The position numbers and the translations under genes are program-made. From assembly GCA_965221295.1 (NCBI GenBank), contig OZ244879.1, positions 1,736,001-1,800,000 on the forward strand: DNA of 64,000 nucleotides, written 5' to 3'. Source of the DNA: Bin87 sp965221295 (GTDB lineage Bacteria; Chloroflexota; Dehalococcoidia; Lucifugimonadales; UBA3495). The notes below the pieces were generated by a model. The model was not told where the DNA came from. It did no database searches and saw only the letters and a list, made by a program, of their open reading frames with translations. Below, piece after piece: positions 25,794 to 37,900 of this stretch; the stretch's first letter is position 1; each line of letters begins with the position of its first letter.

Positions 25794-25838
25794 GCGGCGC
25801 CGCGGCCGATACGGCCGACAACAGGACGGAGGCGCCAT

Positions 25839-28800
25839 ATGTTGCGTTTCATTCATCACAAGCGAAGCTGGATCAGATCCAAGATTCGCGCCCTATCGAT
25901 CACCGCAACCCTGGCGCTGGCCGGCGCAGCCATCGCGTTCGCCGGCTCCTTATCGCCCGCAACGACACACGCTACCAACGACACCAACGACCTATCAACT
26001 GATAAGGCCGCTCTGCAAGCGCTCTACAACGCCACCGGCGGCGACAACTGGAGTAACATCAGCGGCTGGGACTTCACCGGCGACGTCACCTCGGCGTGGC
26101 AGGGTGTAACCGTCGAGAACGATCGCGTCACCGAGCTGGACCTCACCAACAGTAACTTGACCAACTCCATACCGGCTGAGATCGGCGACCTGACCGCGCT
26201 CACTGAACTCAAGCTCGGCAGCAACAACCTGACAGGAAACATCCCAACCGAGATCGGCAACTTGACCAACCTCGAGATCCTCGAACTGTGGTCCAACGAT
26301 TTGCGGGGACCGATCCCCACCGAAATCGGCAACCTGACCGCCATCGTCAGACTCCAACTCTCCGACAACGAACTATCCGGAACCATCCCCGCCGAGATCG
26401 GCAACCTGACCCAAGCGCTGACCATCAACCTGAGGTACAACAACCTCAGCGGTCGCATCCCGTCAGAGTTTGGCGAGCTGACCAAGGCCACAACCCTGGA
26501 CCTATACACCAATCAACTCACCGGCGAGATACCCGGCAGCATCGGCGACATGGCCAAGATGCGGTTCCTATATCTCGGCGGCAACGCCATCACCGGACGC
26601 CTGCCATCAGAAATCGGCCAACTTTCGAACCTCAACGTACTCGACGTAGGCGAATCCTCACTCTCCGGTCCCCTACCAGCATCCCTCATGCAAATCGACG
26701 GGTTTGACTTCTACTGGGACGAAACCGACCTGTGCATCATGCCCACCGATCCAGACATGGTGCAATGGTTCAAGAACAACTATGATCGGCCCCAAACCCC
26801 CGTCTATTGCGCCGTCGTACCCGACGCGCCCAGCAACCTGAACGCGACGTCCACCGAAAACAGCGACGGCGTCATCCTCACCTGGGATGACACCAACAAC
26901 CCCACCGTCACCAAGTGGCAACTACGCTGGATCGAACAAGGCGACGACGCCCCGGTTGGCGACTACACCCAGTGGCTAGACCTGCCCAAACAGAACGGCG
27001 CAAGCCACACCGTGAACGCAACAGTCATCGGCAAGAAGTACCGGTTCGAACTACGCGCCGTCAACGAGACGGGCAACAGCGCGAACGCCACCGTCACCGG
27101 TTGGCCCAGGAGCCTCGAGGACGACAAGACCCTGCTCAAGGTGCTGTACGACGCCACCGGCGGAACCAACTGGACCCATGATTGGGACTTTGACGCGGCT
27201 CTATCCGCGAGCTGGCATGGCGTCAGCATCACCGGCCAGCGCGTCACCGAGTTGAATCTCTACAACAACAACCTCAGCGGAACGTTGCCTGCCGCGATCG
27301 GGGAACTGAACGGGCTAACCGCGCTAAACCTGAACGACAACAGCCTCATCGGGACCCTGCCCAGCGAAATCGGCAACCTGACCCAGCTCACCGAGTTGCA
27401 CCTCGCCGACAACGACTTCGTGGGATTCATACCCGCCGAAATCACCAATCTGGTCAACCTGGAAGGCCTGTACTTCTCAGCCACCACCGCGCCGCCGGGT
27501 TTCGAGCCAACGACCCTCGATTCCCACATCGGCCAGCTGTCCAACCTGAAGACCCTCTACCTCTCAGGCAGCGGCATCGTCGGTGGCATCCCGCCCCAGA
27601 TCGGAGACCTCTCCAAACTGGAAAGGCTCGCCATCTACGAGACCAGCATCAACGGCATCATTCCGCCTGATGTGGGCGATCTGTCATCCCTCAAGAGCAT
27701 GGAGCTCGAAGACAACTCCATCAAGGGGAGCATTCCCCGCCAGATCGGGAACCTTTCCAATCTCACCACGCTGGAATTGGAAAACAACAACATGCACGGA
27801 CACATGCCGGCCGAAATCGGCAACCTGTCCAACCTACAGGTACTGGCGGTGCGCGACAACGGCATGACGGGAGGCATTCCCTACCAACTCGGCAACCTGA
27901 CCAACCTCAACTCGCTGGCGTTGCAGAACAACGACCTCAGCGGCCCAATCCCCAGCGACATCACCAAGATGTCCAGCCTCCGGTTCCTACAGCTCAACGG
28001 CAACCAGCTGACCGGACCCCTGCCGTCGAAGATCGGCAAGCTATCCAACCTGAACGTCATCCATGTCCACGACACCTTCATGTCCGGCGCGCTGCCCAAC
28101 TCGATGCAGAAGCTGGGTAACGTGGATTTCAATTGGAATGGCACCAGCATGTGCCTCATGCCCACTGATTCGGCCATGCTCACCTGGTACGCCAGCCTCA
28201 GCGACGCCAACCCGAGGACGCCCTCGTACTGCTCGGTAAAACCCAACGCGCCGGAGAACCTGACCGCTAGGGCAACCCAAAACAGCGATGGCGTCATCCT
28301 CAGCTGGAACCATACCGACGACCCCACCGTGATCGGTTGGCAGGTCCGCTGGCGTGAACGTCCCACGCAGGACCAGGAATTCAATAATTGGATCGACGTT
28401 TCCAGCGCCAGCGGCGCGCCGACGCACGTCGCTCGCAACCTGGAGATTGGCAAGGAGTACGAGTTCCACGTCCGCGCGGTGAACCCATCATCGAACGGCA
28501 AGAGGTTCAGTAAGCCCGCTATCGTCATCGGCTGGCCCTTCAACTCCGAGAACGACAAGGCGGTTCTACAGCATCTGTACGACAACACCAATGGCGAACA
28601 CTGGACCAACAAAACCAACTGGGACTTCAGCAAGGACATCGACTCGTCGTGGCACGGCCTCTACGTCTACGGCGGCATGGTCAGGTCCCTGCAACTTCCC
28701 AACAACAACCTGGTGGGACCGCTGCCCCCTGAACTCGGTGAACTCACCGGCTTGGAACAGCTGATCCTGACTTCCAATCAGATTTCGGGAACTATCCCCG

Positions 28801-31007
28801 ACTCCATCGCCGATGCGCCCAATCTGGTCAACATTGACCTGGGCGACAACCGGATGACCGGCTCCATCCCAGTCGCGCTGACCAAACTGGACAACCTGAA
28901 CCTGCTGAACATCGGCGAAAATCAGCTGACCGGGCCAATACCCTACCAAATGAGCGACCTCAAGAAGCTCTGGCTGATGGACCTGTCCGCCAACCAGCTG
29001 GACGGTAGCGTGCCAGCGCAATTCGGCGGAATGCCTACGCTGCGCTACCTGCGCTTGGATCACAACCAGCTCGGCGGCGCCCTGCCTGGCGGCCTGGCCA
29101 ACCTGAAGCTGGTGGAACTCACCCTCAGCAGCACTGAGGTTTGCCTGCCAACCGCTGACACCAACCTCGTGAGCTGGATCGAAACCATCAAGAACAAGGA
29201 CTTCCAAGAACTCCTGGATTGCCAGGACAACGACCGCGATGGACTGATCGAAGCGAACAACCCAGATCAATTCAACGCCATCCGCTGGGACCTGAACGGG
29301 GACGGCAAAGCTGACGATTCCAGCAACTCCGCCGCGTACAACGCTGCGTTCCCCTCGTCCCAGATCGCCCACTCCTGCGCGGTCGACGGCTGTCACGGCT
29401 ACGAACTGACTGTCGACATCGACATGCAGGACAACAACTGGGAACCCATCGGCAACAGCCATGGTCCCTACAACGCTAGGTTCGACGGCAATGGCCACAT
29501 GGTCGCCAACTACCGAACCCACAGCGACCACACCGGCGAGAACTTCGGCCTCTTCGGAGAAACCGGAACCAACGCCATCCTGGAACGGATCTACCTGCAC
29601 AAACCCAGCATCGTCTCCTACGGCGGCGACGGCGGCGACGCCATGCAGAACAACGCCGGCGCGTTGGTGGGCCTCAACCGCGGTTTGGTCCGCATGGCTG
29701 GCGTGTCCTACACCGTCCCTGGGCAGCGCGACTACGCCAGCCCCGCCTGCGTCGTCAGCGCGTACAAGTCCGCCGGCGGACTGGTCGGCGGCAACTTAGG
29801 CGAAGTCCATCAATCTTGGTCCGATTGCGACAACGTCAAGAGCAACAACGCTGGCGGCGGATTGGTCGGGATCAACTTCGGTGGCGGCTACGTCAAGAAC
29901 AGCTGGGCCGGCGGAGAGGTCATCGTCAACCCCAGCGGCAAGAGCAAGGGCGCCCTCGTCGGACGGAACTACGGAACCATCCGCGAAAGCTTCTCGCTGG
30001 GCCGTACTAAGCGCGGCAGCCACTCGTACCACGGGCCGCTCACCGGCCTGCAGGGCGGGCACGTCTTCGACAGCTACTACGTCGGACACTCCCACGATGA
30101 ACACTTCGGCGGAACCGCGGTCAACGACGCCCAGATGCGAACCCCACACGCCGGAGACCTGCAGATCTTCGACGGTTGGGACCTGGACACCTGGTGGATG
30201 GGCGACGCCTACGAGTACACGCTGCTCACCCTGGACATGAATGGCGACGGAGTGGCGACGCCATGGGAAGTCGGCCCCCAGATGGTCTCCAACGTGCTGC
30301 GCGCCAAGCCCAACGCGGTGGGAGACGCCCAGGTCACACGAGAGTGGGTCACTTTGCGCTTCCAAAAGAACTCCCTGGACCACGACGTCCAAGTCGCCGG
30401 CATCGGCTACCGCGTCGCTGGGGAGGGCAACGCCTGTCACCGGTGGTCGGGGAACAGCGTAGTGGCGCTGGATCAATACCACGACGCCACGCTAAGCCTG
30501 GACGGAGACATCTACACGCTGCGCATCAACCGAGCCAGCTCGTGGAACTTCCGCAACGGCAACCGCGTCTGCGTCGACGTTGGGTTCATCACCACCGACG
30601 GAACCGGCTACAAGAGCAGCCGCCGCTGGCGGGCTGTCCAGATGCCGCCAGGCGCGCCCACGTCAACGCCCACCCCCGTGGGCGACGCCCAAGCCGAAAG
30701 TGGAGCCATGATCTTCGACTTCACCGTCGACCCGTATGACTGGACCCGCTTCGTCGGCTACCGCATCGCCAAAACCGGCGGCGCCTGTCACGACTGGACT
30801 GACGGTTTCGGTCCCATCAAGCCAGGCCAGGAGCTGAACGGCGCGGCGGTCGCCATAAACTACAACGTGTGGTCACTGTCCGTACCCGTCGGCAGCGACG
30901 AGATCATGAAGCCCAACACAGACTATTGTCTGGACATCTGGACGGCGAACTATGACGGCGCCGCGCCCAACGGCGCGCGCTGGAAGTTCACCACCGGACC
31001 GGAGTAA
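25839..31007 (+). CDS. Exported LRR / fibronectin III-like / GLUG chimeric surface protein
   Basis: 1722 residues from ATG 25839, with GGAGG 6 nt upstream. The signal peptide differs from the rest of the family: a long basic N-region (MLRFIHHKRSWIRSK), a hydrophobic core, then THA. LRR blocks lie at about 85-320, 426-795 and 905-1125, each introduced by DKAALQALYNATGG-like caps. Fibronectin III-like domains (GVILTWDDTNNPTVTKWQLRW and relatives) are at about 326-425 and 800-900. A single GLUG unit (1127-1480, DNDRDGLIEANN) is followed by two YRIA two-cysteine modules to the end. Same architecture as the gene at 19608 but more diverged, including synonymous choices favouring C-ending codons, so the duplication is older. 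A surface binding function is inferred. Confidence 0.9.
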   Translation: MLRFIHHKRSWIRSKIRALSITATLALAGAAIAFAGSLSPATTHATNDTNDLSTDKAALQALYNATGGDNWSNISGWDFTGDVTSAWQGVTVENDRVTELDLTNSNLTNSIPAEIGDLTALTELKLGSNNLTGNIPTEIGNLTNLEILELWSNDLRGPIPTEIGNLTAIVRLQLSDNELSGTIPAEIGNLTQALTINLRYNNLSGRIPSEFGELTKATTLDLYTNQLTGEIPGSIGDMAKMRFLYLGGNAITGRLPSEIGQLSNLNVLDVGESSLSGPLPASLMQIDGFDFYWDETDLCIMPTDPDMVQWFKNNYDRPQTPVYCAVVPDAPSNLNATSTENSDGVILTWDDTNNPTVTKWQLRWIEQGDDAPVGDYTQWLDLPKQNGASHTVNATVIGKKYRFELRAVNETGNSANATVTGWPRSLEDDKTLLKVLYDATGGTNWTHDWDFDAALSASWHGVSITGQRVTELNLYNNNLSGTLPAAIGELNGLTALNLNDNSLIGTLPSEIGNLTQLTELHLADNDFVGFIPAEITNLVNLEGLYFSATTAPPGFEPTTLDSHIGQLSNLKTLYLSGSGIVGGIPPQIGDLSKLERLAIYETSINGIIPPDVGDLSSLKSMELEDNSIKGSIPRQIGNLSNLTTLELENNNMHGHMPAEIGNLSNLQVLAVRDNGMTGGIPYQLGNLTNLNSLALQNNDLSGPIPSDITKMSSLRFLQLNGNQLTGPLPSKIGKLSNLNVIHVHDTFMSGALPNSMQKLGNVDFNWNGTSMCLMPTDSAMLTWYASLSDANPRTPSYCSVKPNAPENLTARATQNSDGVILSWNHTDDPTVIGWQVRWRERPTQDQEFNNWIDVSSASGAPTHVARNLEIGKEYEFHVRAVNPSSNGKRFSKPAIVIGWPFNSENDKAVLQHLYDNTNGEHWTNKTNWDFSKDIDSSWHGLYVYGGMVRSLQLPNNNLVGPLPPELGELTGLEQLILTSNQISGTIPDSIADAPNLVNIDLGDNRMTGSIPVALTKLDNLNLLNIGENQLTGPIPYQMSDLKKLWLMDLSANQLDGSVPAQFGGMPTLRYLRLDHNQLGGALPGGLANLKLVELTLSSTEVCLPTADTNLVSWIETIKNKDFQELLDCQDNDRDGLIEANNPDQFNAIRWDLNGDGKADDSSNSAAYNAAFPSSQIAHSCAVDGCHGYELTVDIDMQDNNWEPIGNSHGPYNARFDGNGHMVANYRTHSDHTGENFGLFGETGTNAILERIYLHKPSIVSYGGDGGDAMQNNAGALVGLNRGLVRMAGVSYTVPGQRDYASPACVVSAYKSAGGLVGGNLGEVHQSWSDCDNVKSNNAGGGLVGINFGGGYVKNSWAGGEVIVNPSGKSKGALVGRNYGTIRESFSLGRTKRGSHSYHGPLTGLQGGHVFDSYYVGHSHDEHFGGTAVNDAQMRTPHAGDLQIFDGWDLDTWWMGDAYEYTLLTLDMNGDGVATPWEVGPQMVSNVLRAKPNAVGDAQVTREWVTLRFQKNSLDHDVQVAGIGYRVAGEGNACHRWSGNSVVALDQYHDATLSLDGDIYTLRINRASSWNFRNGNRVCVDVGFITTDGTGYKSSRRWRAVQMPPGAPTSTPTPVGDAQAESGAMIFDFTVDPYDWTRFVGYRIAKTGGACHDWTDGFGPIKPGQELNGAAVAINYNVWSLSVPVGSDEIMKPNTDYCLDIWTANYDGAAPNGARWKFTTGPE

Positions 31008-31058
31008 AGGAGAAAGAGACCCACGGAAAATAGGGTCGGCGCCTGAAGGCGCCGGCCC

Positions 31059-31834
31059 TCAACATTTGGAGGCGGTACAAACTGGGCGCGGCCAAATCCC
31101 AACAAGCGCCTCTACGCTGGGCGTCATTACGCACCACAGCGGAGGAACCTCGTGGACATCTCCGGTCGCCTGACCGAACTCTACATTCACCTTGGGCAGT
31201 TGACAACGAGGAGGCGTCGCACAACCATCCCAAGCCAACCACGCGGCGCTGTCAAAACCGTTCTCCACGGCGCCATAACTGTCCATGGCGCCCACCAGGT
31301 TGTAGCGCCAACAGTCGGTAGCCGGATCACACTCCCACCAACGCGGGTAGTCGTCGTCATGCTCCACGCCTTCACCGAAGCCGTAGACGCCAATGTGCGA
31401 CTCCAGGATCTGGTATCCGTCCGGGTCGTTCTCGGCGGGATCCGAAAGTCGGAACAACCATACCCCGTCATCGTCAGCGCGAACCGCCGGAATTTCCCAA
31501 ACATGCGTGGGGTTATCCCGACTGAAGTCCGACGCCAGTCGTTCTAGGTGGCGCCCACACCGCCGCCCACGTTACGGAACCACCAGAGCCTGACCGTCGA
31601 GGAAACGCCTTCCTCTAGGATCATCGTCATCTCGATGCGACGTTTTCCATCAGGATCGGCAGCCACCAGCTCGCACCGTTGGTTGGAATCACAGCCGTCC
31701 CACTTCAGACAACTGACCTGGTTGTGTTCCCGAACCCGAACCTGGTAGCCGTCGATGGCGCCAGCCACCGGGTAAGGCTCAACAGAAATTAGGTGAAACC
31801 GCTGCCTCAGTGTGGTCCTGATAAGGACAACCAT
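31059..31834 (-). pseudogene. Probable frameshifted gene of unknown family
   Basis: Two minus-strand frames look coding and join across a frameshift near 31544-31577. The first (31834 to 31544) contains GYQVRVREHNQVSCLKWDGC and KRRIEMTMILEEGVSSTVRL. The second (open from about 31577 to 31059) contains NPTHVWEIPAVRADDDGVWL and GYQILESHIGVYGFGEGV. Cysteine and tryptophan content is high. Neither frame has a good start signal. One broken gene explains the arrangement better than two tiny ones, but I do not recognise the family. Confidence 0.4.
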
Positions 31835-31880
31835 CTGTTGAGACCCGCCAACAAACAAATGCTGAAGCGTCGCCCATAGT

Positions 31881-31909
31881 TTGCAATATCGCATTACATG
31901 CGATAGTAT
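31881..31909 (+). promoter_or_regulatory. Sigma70-like promoter of the GLUG gene family
   Basis: TTGCAA (31881-31886), 17 bp, TAGTAT (31904-31909), then CCCC, about 57 nt before ATG 31967. The spacer ends TGCGA as at 3277 and 19545. Confidence 0.75.
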
Positions 31910-31966
31910 CCCCGCCGGCGCCCAGCGCGTCGGCCAACTTTTGAAACGATTTTCGGAGCCAACCCG

Positions 31967-34900
31967 ATGTCTAACCACCTCAACCGCACCCCAATTTGGG
32001 CTGGAATTGCCGCTCTGCTGATCATCGCCGCCGTGGCGATTTTCGCCGGCAGCGCCACCGCGCAAAGCAGCGCCATCGTCGACTACGATGCCGATGACGA
32101 CGGCCTCATCGAGGTGGCCAACTTGGCCCAGCTCAACGCCATCCGCTGGGACTTGGACGGCAACGGAACGGTTGGCTCTGATCACAGCTCCAGCTACGCG
32201 GCGGCCTTCCCCAACGCCGTTAGCGGCATGGGCTGCCCCTCCAGCGGCTGCATCGGCTACGAACTGACCGCCGATCTGGACTTCGACACCAACGGCAACG
32301 GCGCCGCCGACGCCGGTGACGCCTACTGGAACAACGGCGCCGGCTGGGAGCCGATTGGAAGGTATCAACAAGCCTATCCCCCAAGGTGGGATATCCAATT
32401 CCAAGCCACCTTCGAGGGCAACGGCCACGCCATCAGCAACCTGATGATTGATCGTTCCGATTCGGGTGGCTCCGGTCTTTTCGGCAGCGTCGCATATGAC
32501 GGCGCCATCAGCAACGCGGGCTTGGTCGACGTCAGCGTCGTCGGGTCCGGCGACGATGTTGGCGCGGTTGGGGGTCTAGCTGGAGTCAGCAGCGGCACGA
32601 TTACGGCCAGCTACGTCATTGGTTCCGTCTCAGGCGTGGATGTCGTCGGAGGACTGGTCGGATCAAACGGCGGTCCGATCACGGCCAGCTATTTCAATGG
32701 TTCAGTTCAAGGGCGCGACTTCGTCGGCGGTCTCGCTGGATTAAACGATGCAACATTAACGGTCAACTACGCTGCTGGGTCGGTCTCGGGCAACGACTAT
32801 GTGGGTGGTTTGGTTGGCTTCCATGTTGACGGAAACGTGTCCAACAGCTACTCCGCAAATTCGGTCTCGGGCGACGAGGTTGTAGGTGGTTTGATAGGCC
32901 TATTCCGCGAGGGAAGCGTTGCCGACAGTTATTCCACCGGGTCGGTCATGGGAAAGAGCTATCTTGGCGGATTGATCGGCTGGATTGCCCAAATGGTAGG
33001 ACCGAGTACCCAAGACTTCACTGACAATTACTGGGACACCGAGACCAGCGGCCGCAGCGGCAGCGCCGCCGGCGTCGGCAAAACCACCGCCGAATTGCAG
33101 TCTCCCACCAGCAACTCCGGCATTTACGCGAACTGGAATTCAGACGCCTGGGACTTCGGCGCGGGGACGCAATACCCAGCGCTGAAAGCCGATCTCAACG
33201 GCGACGGCGTCGCCACCTGGCAAGAGTTCGGCCAGCAGCGAACGGACTATGACACCGACGACGACGGTCTCATCGAGATCGCCAATTTGGCCCAGCTCAA
33301 CACGATCCGTTGGGACTTGGACGGCAACGGAACGGTTGGCTCTAACCACAGCGCCAGCTACGCGGCGGCCTTCCCCAACGCCACCGACGACATGGGCTGC
33401 CCCGCCAGCAACTGCGTCGGTTACGAACTGACCGCCGGCCTGGACTTCGACACCAACGGCAACGGCGAGGCCGATTCCGGCGATGTCTACTGGAACGACG
33501 GCGCCGGCTGGGAGCCAATTGGAAGGTATGATCAATCCTACCCCCCAAGGTGGGATATCCAATTCCAAGCCACCTTCGAGGGCAACAGCCACACCATCAG
33601 CAACCTGATGATTGATCGTTCCGATTCGGGCGGTCTCGGTCTCTTTGGTAGCGTCGCATACAACGGCGCCATCAGCAACGTGGGCTTGGTCGACGTCAAC
33701 GTCGTCGGGTCCGGCGACAGCAATTATGGAAGCGCTGGCGGTCTCGCCGGAGACAGCAGCGGCACGATTACGGCCAGCTACGTCAATGGCTCCGTCACAG
33801 GGGTAGATATCGTCGGAGGCTTGGTCGGATCAAACGGCGGTCCAATCACAGCTAGCTATTTCAATGGATCAGTTCAAGGACACAACATCTTCGTCGGCGG
33901 TCTCGCTGGATATAGCGCTGGAACACTGACGGCCAACTACGCCGCTGGGTCGGTCTCGGGCAACGCATATGTGGGCGGTTTGGTTGGCGTCCACGCCGGG
34001 GGCGACGTTGCCAACAGCTACGCCACTGGTTCGGTCTCTGGCAACGACGTTGTCGGCGGTTTGATTGGACAATTCGGCGAGGGAAGCGTTACCGACAGTT
34101 ATTCCACCGGCTCGGTCACGGGAAAGCGCTATGTTGGTGGAATGATTGGCGGACTTTCCCAATCGGTTGGCCCAATTACCCGAGATTTCACTGCCAGCTA
34201 CTGGGACACCCAGACTAGCGGCCGGGGCGGCAGTTCAGCCGGCATTGGCAAGACCACCGCCGAGTTGCAGTCTCCCACCAGCAGCGCCGGCATCTTCGCG
34301 GATTGGAATTCCGAAACGTGGGACTTCGGCGCGGGCACGCAGTACCCAGCGCTGAAAGCCGATCTCAACGGCGACGGTGTCGCCACCTGGCAGGAGTTCG
34401 GCGTGCAACGCACGGACTACGACGCTGACGACGACGGTCTCATCGAGGTGGGTAACCTAGCCCAGTTCAACGCCATTCGCTGGGACCTGGACGGCGACGG
34501 AACCGCCGGCTCTGACGACAGCGTCAGCTACCAGGCTGCCTTCAACAACCAGGCACATGACATGGGCTGCCCCGCCAGTGGGTGCCTGGGCTACGAACTC
34601 ACCGCCGACCTGGACTTCGACACCGACGGCGACAGCCGCACCGACATCGCCGGCGACGATTACTGGAACAACGGCCATGGCTGGGAACCGATTGGCACAA
34701 CCCAATCTTATGCTGATTCCGAGTTCGACGCGGTCTTCGAAGGCAATAACCACACCATCAGCAACCTGTTCATCAAGCGACCCGCCGGACCCATTGGATT
34801 GTTCGGACATGTCAAGAGCGGCAGCGATATCAGGCGCATAGGTTTGCTGAACGCGCAGGTTGACGGAACCGGCGGCTACGGCGGAGCCTTCCACGTAGCA

Positions 34901-37900
34901 GGGGCTTTGGTGGGTCGCAACTACCACGGCGCCATTAGCGACAGTTACGCCGCCGGATCGGTCGAGAACGGTAATTTCGCGGGCGGACTGGTTGGCATCA
35001 GCGAACATGGCGCCATTAGCTCCAGCCACGCCGCGGTGACCGTCAAGGGACGCAATTACGTAGGCGGCCTGGTGGGTCGTACCTACCACGGCTCCATCAG
35101 CCACAGCTCCGCCACCGGGTCGGTTGAAGGCGTCTATGACGTTGGCGGGCTGCTGGGCTTCGGCGATTCCACATCCATTGACGCCAGCTACGCCACCGGA
35201 CCCGTCAAGAGCGAAGATGACAACAACGTTGGCGGCCTGTTGGGGCGTGCCAACAACGGCGCCATAACCGACAGCTACGCCACCGGGTCGGTCGATGGCC
35301 AGGATAATGTCGGTGGACTGGTGGGATTCAACGACAACGGCGCCATAGCCGCCAGTTATGCCACCGGGTCGGTCGATGGTTTCGCCAACGCCGGCGGCCT
35401 GACTGGGCTGAATGACGCTGGTACGATTGACGCCAGCTATGCCACCGGATCGGTCGCAGCCGAAATCCACGCCGGCGGCCTGGTGGGCCGCGACGATTCT
35501 GGAACCGTGACTGCCAGCTACTGGAATACCGACACCAGCGGACAGCCATCCAGCGCCGTCGGCGCCGGCAAAACCACCGCTGAATTGCAGACGCCCACCA
35601 GCAACTCCGGCTTATACGCCACGTGGGACGCCAGCCGCTGGGACTTCGGGGCCGCGGCGCAATATCCCGCGCTTAAGATGGACTTCAACGGCGACGGCGC
35701 CGCCACTTGGCAGGAATTCGGTCAGCAGCGAGCCGACTTCGACTCCGACGACGACGGCCTCATCGAGGTCGCCAACCTGGCCCAGCTCAACGCGATTCGC
35801 TACGACCTGGACGGCGACGGCGCAGTGGCCGATGACGACGCCGGAACATACTTCGCCGCGTTCAACAACCCCAGCGACGCCATGGGCTGCCCCAGCGACG
35901 GATGCTCCGGTTACGAACTAGTGGCGAATCTGAATTTCGACACCAACGGCGACGGCCGAACCGACATCGCCGGCGACGACTATTGGAACGCGGGCAAGGG
36001 CTGGAATCCCATCGGAACGTTCCAAGAGTATCAGGAAACCGAGTTCAACGCCGTCTTTGAGGGCAACCAACACATTATCAGCAACCTGTACATCAGCAGG
36101 TCTGATTTGGAATCTCTCGGTCTATTCGGAGACACCGAGAGCGCCAGTGAGATCAGAAATCTGGGCCTCGTCGACGCCCGTGTCGACGACTCAGGACACG
36201 GTAGCGGCGATAACGTGGCAACTGGTAGCCTGGTGGGAGACAACAGGGGGGCAATTGACGCCACACACTCCACCGGGTTGATCACCGCTGATTTTACAGC
36301 TGGCGGTTTGGTGGGCCGCAACCAAGGCCACATAACCCACAGCTATTCGACTGCAACGATACGCGGCTTTGAATGGATAGGAGGACTGGTGGGCTCCAAC
36401 CGCCACGGTTCGATAAATTCGAGCTACGCCACCGGGCCGGCGTCAGGTACCTACAGTGTCGGCGGGCTGTCCGGCGACAACAGTTACGGCACAATAAGCA
36501 ACAGCTACGCCACCGGGGCCGCCGCGGGCGACCGGTCTGTCGGAGGGTTGACGGGCTCCAACTTCTACGCCACGATAGACTCCAGCTACTCCACTGGGCC
36601 GGCCACCGGCAACAGTAAAGTCGGCGGACTGGCGGGTGGCCAAGATAATGGCGTTGCCACCCACAGCTACTGGGATACCGACACCAGCGGGCGGTCCTCC
36701 AGCGCCGGCGGAACCGGCAAGACCACTGCCGAGTTGCAGGCTCCATCTAACAACTCTGGCATCTACTCGGATTGGGATGCGGACAGCTGGGACTTTGGCG
36801 GCTCAACGCAGTATCCCGCGCTGAAGGCCGACATCGACGGCGACGGTTTCGCCACCTGGCAGGAATTTGGCCAGCAACGGACGGATTACGACTCCGACGA
36901 CGACGGCCTCATTGAAGTTGCCAACCTGGCTCAACTCAACGCCATCCGTTACGACCAGAACGGCGACGGCGCAACCGATGATCCCGCCAACCTGTCCGTT
37001 TATTCGGCGGTGTACCCCAACCCCTACGGAAACATGGGTTGCCCCGCCAGCGGCTGCGTGGGCTACGAACTCACCGTTGACCTGGACTTCGACACCAACG
37101 GCAACGGCCAGGCCGATTCCGGCGATGTCCAATGGAACGGCGGCGCTGGCTGGGCGCCATTCGGTTCCTACTCCGGCGTCCTGGAGGGCAACGGCCACGC
37201 CATCGACAACCTGTACATCAACCGCTCCGACCGCGGACGCTCCGGCCTGTTCAGCCGGCTAAACAACGGGGCCCAGGTGCGCAACCTGGCATTGACCAAC
37301 GTGGACATCACGTCCAACGGCGACGCCGGAGCCTTCGCTGGGTTGACCACCCGGGCCGCCATCAGCAACAGCTACGCCACCGGTTCGGTCACCGTCTACA
37401 GCGGCAACGACTCCGTGGGCGGCCTGGTGGGCGAGGCCAGCGGACACCCCAGCGACCAGGAAACCATCCGGGACAGCTACTCCCTGGTGAACGTCAGGGC
37501 AACCGCTCCTGACACCAGGGCAGGCGGATTGGTCGGTTCCATGCACGTCAGCCAGTCCAGCTACACTAGAATCGTCAACAGCTTTGCTGCCGGATTGGTC
37601 CTCTCATATGAGGCGGGTCGCGCCGGCGGCCTGGTCGGCCAGACGGGAATTGCCCAGTCCCGTATCTCCGACAGCTACTGGGACACCCAAACCACCGGCT
37701 GGCGCACCAGCGCCGACGATGGCGATAATCTCGCCGACGACGGTCGCGGTAGGACTCAAGCCCAACTGCAGGCCCCCACGTCAGGCAGCGGGATCTATGC
37801 CGCCTGGAACTCGGCTGCTTGGGATTTCGGCAACGGCAGCCAGTATCCGGCCCTGAAATACGACACCGACGGCGACGGAACCGCCACGGTTGCCGAATTC

